A DNA stretch of 39,437 nucleotides from CAZEDU01 sp964511185 (lineage in GTDB: Bacteria > Myxococcota > Myxococcia > Myxococcales > Myxococcaceae). Below are positions 32,818 through 39,437 of the stretch, in pieces. The number at the start of each line of letters is the position of its first letter. Position 1 is the stretch's first letter. A program made the translations under genes and the position numbers. The notes below the pieces were generated by a model. It searched no databases, had not been told where the DNA came from, and saw nothing but the letters and a program-made list of their open reading frames with translations. The stretch is taken from NCBI GenBank assembly GCA_964511185.1, contig CAZEDU010000036.1:1-39437 (forward strand). Reading direction: 5' to 3'.

Positions 32818-35472
32818 ATGCCCTTCGTCCCGCCCGTCCGCCTCGTGCCCTCGGCCCGCGCCTCTGCCCGCCTGGCGCGCTACCGCTACAGCCGCCAACC
32901 CATGGTGCGCCTGGGGGAGGACCTCACGGCGCGCGCGTTTCGCCTCCCGCCCAAGCCCAAGTCGAGCGAGGCCCGCTTCGTGCCCAAGCGCGAGCGGGTG
33001 ATCGACCAGCTGCGCCGCCCCGATTACTTTGGCGAGAGCCAAACCGTCGCCAACGTCTCGACCGAGCAGCTGCTCCGCCTGGCCCAGGTCGGCAGGCTCG
33101 ACGCGCAGGCCCACCGGCCGAGCGACCCGTTCTTCTTCAGCGGCGAGTACGGCCGCTACCTCGCCGCGCGTTACATCAATCGCAACCGGCGGACGGACGG
33201 AGACTTCCGCTACGCCTACGGCGTGCAGGGCTTCAAGGCGTGGGCGCGGACGGACCGCTACCTCGCGCGGATTCCGGTGGGCAAGCTGGCCGACCGCCTC
33301 ACGCTCGACACCCTCCAGGAGCTCAGCCGCCTGTCCTACGCGGGCGACCGCAAGCCGCTGCTCGAGCGGCTGGGCCACACCTGGCGCGAGCTCAACGGCC
33401 ACGACATCAAGCCCGGCGTCCTTCGCGGCTATCAAACGCGGACCACGCCGATCCGGCTGACCGAAGCCGAAGTGCAGCAGGTGCTCGACAAGGGGCTGAA
33501 GTGGGCGCCGCACCCGGAGCTCTCCGAAGCGCATGGCGCCATCGTCTACCCCGACTCGCGGCGCGTCCCGGCCGAGCTCGACGCGCTCTTGTCCGAGGTG
33601 CGCGCGGCGCTGCGCGATCCGGCGTCGGACAAGGTCGCGGTCGCCGCGGACTTCACGCAGCGCTTCATCGCCCTGCACCCGTTTCAAGATGGCAATGGCC
33701 GGCTGGCGCGCCTGCTTCAGGACCGCATTCTGATCGAAGCCGGGCTCCCGCCGCCCATCCTCGCTGACACCGGCGCCGATCTGACGCTGAGCCCGGCGGC
33801 GTATCGCGAAGAGGTCGCGCAAGGCGTGGCGCGCGCGATCGCCTTCATCCAGAAAAACCAGCGCCTCGAGACCAGCGCGTACAGCTACGTGGGGCAGGTG
33901 TTGAATCAGTTCGGTCGCACCTCGCTGCCGCGGCGAAACGGCCCCGCCCCTCAAGTCGAGATCGACGGCATGCCCTACCGGCAGGGCGACGACGGCCTGA
34001 TCTACGACGTGGCGGGCCGCGCCTATACCGCCGATGCGCGCGGCGCCCTCCAGCCGATGTCTCAGCTGGCGCACTACTTCGCCTTCCGCCGCGCCGCGCA
34101 GGCGCAAGACCCTCATCAGGCGCTCGCGCGGTTCACCGCCGCGACCCGAGAGCGCTTCCAGCACCTCGCCCAGAACCCCGAGCACGCCGCCGCGGCGCGC
34201 GTGCTCTCGGACGTGCCCGCGATTCGCGCGGACAACCGCTTCGAGGTGAGCCTCCCCGCCCGCGGCAACGAAGCGCTGATCGCGCTGTTCGATCCCGCCG
34301 CCACGGCCCAGGACGCTCTCTTCGGCACGCGCAACCGCCTGACGCACTACAGCCCCCTCTCGATGACGCTCTCGCGGTACCAGCAGGTCGACCTGGAGAT
34401 GTGGCACGTCGAGATGGGCCTGGTGCGCGCGGGCGATCGCGCCGGCGCGAAGGCGATGCGCCAACACCGCGAGGCGCTCTTCGACCTCGCCCAGTCACAC
34501 GCGACGGCGCTTCGCCGAGCGAGCGAAGGGACGCCGGACGGCTTCGCCTTCGAGCACGAACGGCAGATGTGGAACCACTCCCCGCTGCGCTTCTCGAGCT
34601 TCAAGGCGATGGTGCGGCGCACCGGCGATCGGACGATGCACATCTGGCGGGGCGACATCGCGGCGGCCAAGCGCATCGGCATGTGGCCGGACAACGTGCC
34701 CTTCCGCGAGAACGCGCGGCAGATCGCCGAGCTGCGCGACGCGCGAACCGGCACGGTGAGCCTGGTGCGAGAGCTCGAAGCGCTCGCCGGCAAGTCGGGC
34801 GGGACGGGCTACCTCTCGTACACCTCAAACCTGGAATTGCTCACCCGCAAGTTCGGCGACGCGACCAAGGCCGTCACGCTCGACCCGAGCGGCCTGCCCG
34901 GCCCGCTGCGCGCGTTCGTGGACAAGCGCCTGCCAGTCGGCGAGCGGCTGAGCGTCGACACCGCGCGCGATCTCCTCGGCGTGGCGGTCGGTGACAAGAA
35001 ACGCAAGGCCTCCGCGGTCGACGTGAGCGGCCTGTCGAAGGCCGACTTGGCCCAGCTCGCCGATGAGCTCGCGGCGCTGAAGCTGCCGCCGGCGAAGGAG
35101 CAGGCGGTGGCCGAGGCGCTCCGGACCGGTCGGGCCAGCTCGGGCTCCAACCGCCTCCGCGAGCTCCTCACCGACAAGCCCAGGTGGCTGACCATCGACG
35201 GGCTCGATGCCCCCGCGCTGGCGAAGGTCCAGCAGGCCGTCGATCGAGTGCGCAACCACTTCACCTTGGTGCGGGCGGGGGAGTCGCAGCTCCAGCTCAT
35301 CTCCCACAACCGGGCGTTCGCCGTCGCGGTGCCGAAGAGAGACGGCGTCCCTGGTCCCTCGAGCCTGGGCGGCACGTGGGAGGCCGAGCAGGAGATCAGC
35401 GTGTTCGGATCGATTTACCCGTTCCGGGTCCGGAAGATGTGGCGCGCGTCTGAGCTGAAGCGCGCGCTCTAA
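32818..35472 (+). CDS. Fic-domain protein with a candidate ADP-ribosyltransferase C-terminus
   Basis: 884 residues, no signal peptide or membrane helix. Residues ~150-375 form a Fic domain, which normally transfers AMP from ATP to a target hydroxyl: GVLRGYQ (R203), the flap IVYPDSRRVPAELDALL (~242-258), and the full motif HPFQDGNGRLAR with catalytic H287, D291 and R298. I saw no [ST]xxxE[GN] autoinhibitory motif. The middle (~395-595) is unassigned and partly helical. At the C-terminus, R611 (MHIWRGD), S667/T669/S670 (GYLSYTSN) and E857-x-E859 (EAEQEISVFGSIYPFRV) occur in the order of the R-STS-ExE ADP-ribosyltransferases. The last resembles cholera toxin EQEVSALGGIPYSQ. About 185 residues separate the last two motifs, against about 47 in cholera toxin. 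The start ATG 32818 has no strong ribosome site; GTG 32812 is possible. It is a lone plus-strand gene among minus-strand housekeeping genes, with no visible immunity or secretion partner. Confidence 0.85.
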   Translation: MPFVPPVRLVPSARASARLARYRYSRQPMVRLGEDLTARAFRLPPKPKSSEARFVPKRERVIDQLRRPDYFGESQTVANVSTEQLLRLAQVGRLDAQAHRPSDPFFFSGEYGRYLAARYINRNRRTDGDFRYAYGVQGFKAWARTDRYLARIPVGKLADRLTLDTLQELSRLSYAGDRKPLLERLGHTWRELNGHDIKPGVLRGYQTRTTPIRLTEAEVQQVLDKGLKWAPHPELSEAHGAIVYPDSRRVPAELDALLSEVRAALRDPASDKVAVAADFTQRFIALHPFQDGNGRLARLLQDRILIEAGLPPPILADTGADLTLSPAAYREEVAQGVARAIAFIQKNQRLETSAYSYVGQVLNQFGRTSLPRRNGPAPQVEIDGMPYRQGDDGLIYDVAGRAYTADARGALQPMSQLAHYFAFRRAAQAQDPHQALARFTAATRERFQHLAQNPEHAAAARVLSDVPAIRADNRFEVSLPARGNEALIALFDPAATAQDALFGTRNRLTHYSPLSMTLSRYQQVDLEMWHVEMGLVRAGDRAGAKAMRQHREALFDLAQSHATALRRASEGTPDGFAFEHERQMWNHSPLRFSSFKAMVRRTGDRTMHIWRGDIAAAKRIGMWPDNVPFRENARQIAELRDARTGTVSLVRELEALAGKSGGTGYLSYTSNLELLTRKFGDATKAVTLDPSGLPGPLRAFVDKRLPVGERLSVDTARDLLGVAVGDKKRKASAVDVSGLSKADLAQLADELAALKLPPAKEQAVAEALRTGRASSGSNRLRELLTDKPRWLTIDGLDAPALAKVQQAVDRVRNHFTLVRAGESQLQLISHNRAFAVAVPKRDGVPGPSSLGGTWEAEQEISVFGSIYPFRVRKMWRASELKRAL

Positions 35473-35729
35473 GCCTCGAGGAAAGGGGTTGGATTTGGCG
35501 TCCGGTGGCTCGGGGCCAGCCCGACCAGCGCAGCCGAGCCTCCACCGGGGGGATTGACGCGTTGAAAACGGTGGCGCCCGATGAGTGGGGAAACCTATCC
35601 CCGCCCGAGGGGGACGAGTTACCCCACCTGATGACTTCAGAGGCACTGCAGACCATGAAGGCGGTCGTGTCTTGGCTCTTGCTCGAAGCATCGGGGCACG
35701 GCCGTCGTTGACCTAGCCTGATGCCCGCC
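35473..35729. other. Intergenic region between convergent fic-type gene and lnt
   Basis: 257 bases separate two converging genes. A possible nested hairpin lies at 35585-35627: outer arms GTGGGG and CCCCAC, inner arms CCCC (35599-35602) and GGGG. An open frame of 68 codons (35505-35711) has no recognisable product or ribosome site and I do not call it a gene. Confidence 0.4.
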
Positions 35730-37385
35730 TTACTTACCCGCGCGCCGCCGCCTCACCAGCGCCCAGGCGCCCGCGATGACAGCGAACGCCGAAGCCAGGT
35801 ACGCCGGCCAATCGCCGAGGTAGCTGTAAACCGTGCGGCCGCTCACCAGCGCGACCTGCTCCAGGCGCCACTCGGGCGGCGCGAGCTGATCAGCGCTCAA
35901 GCGGCCGTTCTCGCTGTCGACCAGCCCGAGCGGCGTGGCGTGGCGGATGCGGCCGATGGGATCGATGAACGCGCTGATGCCGGTGTTCGCCGCGCGCGCG
36001 ACGGGGCGGCCGCTCTCGACCGCGCGCATCTGCACCATGCGCAGGAACTGAAACGGCGCGGACGAGAACCCGTACCAGGCGTCGTTCGTCATGTTCACCA
36101 ACAGGTCGACGCCCGCGCGGGCCTGCGTCCGGGTGATCTCCGGGAAGATCGCGTCGAAGCAGATCTGCACGCCCACCCTCAAGGGCCGCTGCGCGCCGCT
36201 GCTGTCGGTGATGGTCAAGCTCACCGGCTCGAGCGACTTGCCGGGGATGAACGTGCCTGGCACCAGGTTGTCGATCGGCAGGTACTTGTCCAAGTCGAAC
36301 AGCACGTACTCGCCGAACGGCACCAGGTGGTACTTGGTGTGCTTCGCCGCGACGCGCAGGTCGGGCGTGACGAGGAACGACGAGTTCTCGTTGCCGTGCT
36401 TCCAGTCCTTGGGGTCGTAGATGTCGACGCCGATCAGCTGGTGCGCGCGGTAGCTCGACTGCGAGAGCCCCGCGCCATCGATCGCGCGCGTGCCCGTCGG
36501 AAAGCCCCTGGGGAACGCCGCCTCGGGCCACACGATGAGCTGCGCGCCCGCCGAGTCGGCGGCGAGCACCACCGGGTTGTAACGCGCGAGCACCTCGTGC
36601 GACCGCCGCCCCTGCGCGTTCTTGAGCTTCTGGTCGATGTTCCCCTGCACCACGGCGATGGGCACCCGCGGCGCCTGCTCGAGCTGGTCCTTCCAACGCG
36701 TCACGCGGATGGCGCCGTAGACGTGGCCCACCACCAACGCCCCCGCGGCCGCGGCGACCAGCGCCCGCGGCATGGGCCGCTTCTGTCTCCACGCGCGCCA
36801 CGCCTCGAAGAGGGCCCCGTTCACCAGCGCGACGACGAAGGCGATGCCGTAGACGCCGACCAAGCTCGCCACCTGTGAGAACCACAGGTTGCGCGTCTGC
36901 GAGTAGCCCAGGTTCGCCCACGGGAACCCGGAGAACAGGTAGTTGCGCAACAGCTCCGTCGCCATCCACACCGGCGCGATCGTCCAGCCCATGCGCCAGC
37001 CGTGCACGTCTTCGAGCAGCTTCACGGTGAAGAACGCCAAGCCCCAGTGGAACGCGCACCAGGCGACCAGGAGCTCCAGCGCTGGAATCGACAGGAAGTT
37101 CGGCATGCCGCCGAACGTGGTCATCGCGACGTTCACCCACCAAAAGGCGCCGGTGAAGAACACCATCCCCGCGAGGAAGCCGACGAGCTTGGCGCCCCGC
37201 GCGCGCAGGCCGTCGAGCGCCATCAGGGCGGGCACCAGACACACGAAGGCGAGCGGCTCCAAGACGCCGGAGGCGAACAGCTCCTCACGGGGGCCGATGG
37301 GGAACGCGAGCGGAAAGGAGAGCGCGCCGAGCAGGCCCGAGAGCGCGATCAGGCCGAGGCGACGCCAAGAGAAGAAGGTCTTCAC
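35730..37385 (-). CDS. lnt: Apolipoprotein N-acyltransferase
   Basis: 551-residue inner-membrane enzyme that adds the third acyl chain to lipoproteins, the step required for their release by Lol. The N-terminal ~225 residues hold several membrane helices (LIALSGLLGALSFPLAFPI; MATELLRNYLFSGFPWANLGYSQ). The nitrilase-like periplasmic domain carries the catalytic triad E288 (IVWPEAAFP), K351 (KYHLVPFGEY) and C409 (GVQICFDAIFPEI), and a last membrane helix follows. I start at the GTG at 37385, which overlaps the upstream TAG by one base (TAGTG) and gives MKTFFSWRRLG; a GTG at 37400 is possible. Its product acts in the same pathway as lolC and lolD in this window. Confidence 0.95.
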   Translation of the reverse strand: MKTFFSWRRLGLIALSGLLGALSFPLAFPIGPREELFASGVLEPLAFVCLVPALMALDGLRARGAKLVGFLAGMVFFTGAFWWVNVAMTTFGGMPNFLSIPALELLVAWCAFHWGLAFFTVKLLEDVHGWRMGWTIAPVWMATELLRNYLFSGFPWANLGYSQTRNLWFSQVASLVGVYGIAFVVALVNGALFEAWRAWRQKRPMPRALVAAAAGALVVGHVYGAIRVTRWKDQLEQAPRVPIAVVQGNIDQKLKNAQGRRSHEVLARYNPVVLAADSAGAQLIVWPEAAFPRGFPTGTRAIDGAGLSQSSYRAHQLIGVDIYDPKDWKHGNENSSFLVTPDLRVAAKHTKYHLVPFGEYVLFDLDKYLPIDNLVPGTFIPGKSLEPVSLTITDSSGAQRPLRVGVQICFDAIFPEITRTQARAGVDLLVNMTNDAWYGFSSAPFQFLRMVQMRAVESGRPVARAANTGISAFIDPIGRIRHATPLGLVDSENGRLSADQLAPPEWRLEQVALVSGRTVYSYLGDWPAYLASAFAVIAGAWALVRRRRAGK

Positions 37386-37906
37386 TACCCGCCGAACCAC
37401 CGACGCTCGATGGCCTCTTCCTCTTTGCTGCGCGATTCTTCCTTCGGCTTCTCGGCGCCTTCCGCGGCCGCGGGCGCGGCGGCCACCGACGGGTCGACCA
37501 GCACGGACGGCGCCGGACCGTTCGGCGGCGGCGCCTTCGACTGGGCGGACGGCGCTGGGCTGGGCGCCGGAGCGGCCGCCTTCGCCGGTGCAGGCGCGGG
37601 CGCGGCGGGCGCCCCCGCGGGGCGGATCGACCTCTCGAGCAGCTCGCGGATCACCGCGCCGACCGTCTTACTCTCCTTCGCGGCCACCTGGTTGAGCGCC
37701 TCGGCGACGTCTGGCGTCACGCGGAAGGTCACGGTCTTCAGGCTGGCGAGCGTCTGGGTGAGCTGCTCGAGGGCCTGGCTCGGCCGCGTGACGGTGAAGT
37801 CGCCGGCGTCGAGCATCGCCTTGATCCGGCGCGCCAGGTCCTCGCGCGAGTACCACTGGCCGTCGAATTGAATCGTCTCGCTGTCGAGATCGATGGGGTA
37901 GCTCAT
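37385..37906 (-). CDS. Ribbon-helix-helix-like protein with Ala/Pro-rich tail
   Basis: 173 residues. An N-terminal segment (SETIQFDGQWYSREDLARRIKAMLDAGDF) is followed by a stretch typical of ribbon-helix-helix DNA-binding folds, one strand then two helices: KTVTFRVTPDVAEALNQVAA and KTVGAVIRELLERSI (about residues 55-95). Residues ~96-150 are an Ala/Pro-rich disordered linker, and the end is highly charged (EKPKEESRSKEEEAIERRW). It lies between ybeY and lnt on the same strand, sharing one base with lnt. It could be a regulator or a small scaffold; nothing more can be said from sequence. Confidence 0.72.
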   Translation of the reverse strand: MSYPIDLDSETIQFDGQWYSREDLARRIKAMLDAGDFTVTRPSQALEQLTQTLASLKTVTFRVTPDVAEALNQVAAKESKTVGAVIRELLERSIRPAGAPAAPAPAPAKAAAPAPSPAPSAQSKAPPPNGPAPSVLVDPSVAAAPAAAEGAEKPKEESRSKEEEAIERRWFGG

Positions 37907-37941
37907 GGTGGAAGGATGGTCCCCGTAGATGAAGCGGTCAG

Positions 37942-38439
37942 TCAAGCCAGCAGCGCGTCGGCCACCATGCCACCGCGGCCCAGGAGCCTGCGCTCCATCC
38001 GCGCCATCTCCTTGGCGTCTCCAGGTCGGTGGTGGTCGTACCCGAGCAGGTGGAGCAGCCCGTGCGCCAGGTAGCGGCTGATCTCCTCCTGTAGCGCCAG
38101 GCCGCGCGCCCTCGCCTCGCGCGCCGCCGTGTCGAGCGAGAGGACGACGTCGCCGAGCGGATGGGGCTTCGGCGTCCCCTTCACCGGCGGCCCCGCGGGG
38201 AAGCTCAAGACGTCGGTCGCCTTGTCCTTGCCGCGCCACTGGGCGTTGAGCGCGCGGATGCGCCGGTCGGTCACCACGAGCAGCGACAGCTCGCGCCCGT
38301 CGAGCCTGAGCGCCTTCATGAAGTCCAACGCCTGATCGCGCAGGAACGCCTCGAGCTTCTCGCCGCGCGGGTGCGTCACCTCGATCTCGACGCGGTTGCC
38401 ATCGCCGCGGGGAGCCCGCCGGCGCCTCTGGACGCTCAC
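37942..38439 (-). CDS. ybeY: Endoribonuclease YbeY
   Basis: 165-residue metal-dependent RNase for 16S rRNA 3'-end maturation and 70S quality control. The zinc-binding motif H-x3-H-x5-H is visible in AHGLLHLLGYDHHRPGDAKEM near the C-terminus. The family's ALNAQWRGKDKATDVLSFP and LGDVVLSLDTAAREA precede it. The GTG start at 38439 overlaps the upstream pgpH stop (GTGA). A basic N-terminal stretch (VQRRRRAPRGDGNR) precedes the domain. The pgpH-ybeY pairing is common in bacteria. Confidence 0.95.
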   Translation of the reverse strand: MSVQRRRRAPRGDGNRVEIEVTHPRGEKLEAFLRDQALDFMKALRLDGRELSLLVVTDRRIRALNAQWRGKDKATDVLSFPAGPPVKGTPKPHPLGDVVLSLDTAAREARARGLALQEEISRYLAHGLLHLLGYDHHRPGDAKEMARMERRLLGRGGMVADALLA

Positions 38440-39437
38440 CCGCCCGCGCTCCGCTTGCTCTCGGGCTTGAGCGCCTTCACCGCCTCGACCACGGCGCCGG
38501 CCTTGGGCGCCACCGCGCCGGGCGGGTAGACGGGCCGCGCGTGGTAGATGCCCTCCAGCGTGCGCACGAAGGCCTGCGCGATGAGGTTCAAGTCCTTCAG
38601 CGTCAGGTCGCACTCGTCGAGCTGGCCCTCGGAGAAGATCTGGTTGATGAGCTTCTGCACCAGGGCCTGGAGCTTCGCGGTGGTCGGCTCCTGCATTGAG
38701 CGCGACGCCGCCTCGACCGCGTCGGCGATCATCACCAGCGCCGCCTCGCGGAACTGCGGCTTGGGCCCCGGGTAGCGGTAGATGGTGTCGTCGACCGGCG
38801 TCGGGTTCTCGCGCCCTTCCTGTTCCTTCAGCGCCTTGTGGAAGAAGTAGCCGACCAGCCGCGTGCCGTGGTGCTGCGGGATCGCGTCGGCCACCAGCTT
38901 GGGCAGCTTGTACGCGCGCGCCATCTCCAGGCCGTCGGTGACGTGCCGCTTGATGATCACCGCGCTCATCGCCGGCGCGAGCGCGTCGTGCCGGTTCTCG
39001 CCCTTCTGGTTCTCCCCGAAGTAGAGCGGGTTCTTCCCCTTGCCGATGTCGTGGTAGTAGGCGCAGCTGCGCGCGAGCAGCGGGTTGGCGCCGATCGCCT
39101 CCGCCGCCGCCTCCACCAAGCTCCCGAGGATGATCGAGTGGTGGTACGTGCCGGGCGCCTGCACGATGAGCTCCTTGAGCGCCGGGTGGTTCAAGTTGGC
39201 GAGCTCCAGAAGCTTCAGGTCCGACGCGTAGCCGAACGCCCCTTCGATGAGCGGCGTGAGCCCCATCAGCACCATCGGCGCGACCAGGCTCGAGCCCAGG
39301 AACGCGAACGCCGCGCCGATGAAGGCGTCGCCGTGCAGCCCCTTGCCCTCGGCCACGCTCAAGCACAAGACGAGCAGCGCGCTCACCACGCCGGTGCCGA
39401 CGCCCGCGCGGAACATGCCCATGCGCTCCTTCACCCG
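38436..39437 (-). CDS. pgpH: 7TM-HD phosphohydrolase PgpH-like, 5' truncated
   Basis: The C-terminal part of a 7TM-HD membrane protein whose N-terminus runs past the right edge. The last membrane helices are seen (TGVVSALLVLCLSVAEG; AFIGAAFAFLGSSLVAPMVLMGL). The cytoplasmic HD domain follows: LNHPALKELIVQAPGTYHHSIILGSLVEAAAEAIGA, the metal-binding AYYHDIGKGKNP, QHHGT, and MIADAVEAASR. PgpH proteins degrade cyclic di-AMP. No stop or start is implied at the window end; the GTG at 39434 is not the true start. It heads a pgpH-ybeY-RHH-lnt operon. Confidence 0.93.
   Translation of the reverse strand, partial: RVKERMGMFRAGVGTGVVSALLVLCLSVAEGKGLHGDAFIGAAFAFLGSSLVAPMVLMGLTPLIEGAFGYASDLKLLELANLNHPALKELIVQAPGTYHHSIILGSLVEAAAEAIGANPLLARSCAYYHDIGKGKNPLYFGENQKGENRHDALAPAMSAVIIKRHVTDGLEMARAYKLPKLVADAIPQHHGTRLVGYFFHKALKEQEGRENPTPVDDTIYRYPGPKPQFREAALVMIADAVEAASRSMQEPTTAKLQALVQKLINQIFSEGQLDECDLTLKDLNLIAQAFVRTLEGIYHARPVYPPGAVAPKAGAVVEAVKALKPESKRSAGG

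Noticed and set aside
35505..35711. Open frame of 68 codons downstream of the Fic-type gene, considered as an immunity protein
   Set aside because: No ribosome site, no recognisable fold and composition unlike neighbours; kept as unproven intergenic sequence.

Overview
The window is high-GC DNA with dense, often overlapping genes (ATGA, GTGA and TGATG junctions). It encodes Gram-negative envelope genes, ECF sigma factors with a linked anti-sigma factor, and many lipoproteins. This suggests a member of the Myxococcota; the assignment is inference from gene content, since there is no rRNA in the window. The sequence appears to be a draft assembly: it has two N runs (4932-4941 and 31986-32006), a frameshifted recombinase gene, and one gene that looks like two unrelated genes joined near 11863-11875. 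The left part (1 to about 11.87 kb) and the right part may therefore come from different genomes or distant loci. The Ser/Gly/Thr-rich lipoproteins on the left resemble Nannocystaceae; the right looks more like Cystobacterineae.

Left part. A minus-strand cluster encodes a J-domain/TPR protein, an Hsp70 (DnaK), a SIR2 deacylase and an ECF sigma factor, end to end, so chaperone function, lysine deacylation and transcriptional control are probably co-transcribed. Divergent to it are an M23 peptidase lipoprotein (broken by a gap) and a CPA1 K+/H+ antiporter. The antiporter runs 58 bp into the 3' end of an oppositely oriented lipoprotein pair, a pectate-lyase-like protein and a beta-propeller. Next come a broken Xer-type tyrosine recombinase and the tail of a leucine-rich-repeat protein, which is fused in frame to the N-terminal half of an MsbA-like exporter.

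Right part. This is mainly outer-membrane biogenesis: lpxB and a polyprenyl-phosphate-mannose synthase on the plus strand, then an EAL protein, an OmpA-like protein and two unknown genes. The core series bamA-skp-lpxD-fabZ-lpxA-lpxI makes lipid A and assembles outer-membrane proteins. lolD and an unusually large lolC-like permease handle lipoprotein release, and lie just downstream of lysS. After that come an anti-sigma/ECF sigma pair, an L,D-transpeptidase, bcp and prfB. prfB retains the classical programmed +1 frameshift site. The window ends with pgpH (partial), ybeY, a ribbon-helix-helix-like protein and lnt.

The most novel item is the lone plus-strand gene at 32818-35472, between prfB and lnt. 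It encodes an 884-residue protein with a complete Fic AMPylation motif and, at its C-terminus, an R / S-x-T-S / E-x-E arrangement resembling cholera-toxin-type ADP-ribosyltransferases. That would be a two-enzyme effector not linked to any obvious immunity or secretion gene here. No intergenic stretch exceeds 300 bases. The longest (35473-35729) holds only a possible nested hairpin between two convergent genes. I found no tRNA, rRNA, CRISPR array or complete insertion sequence.
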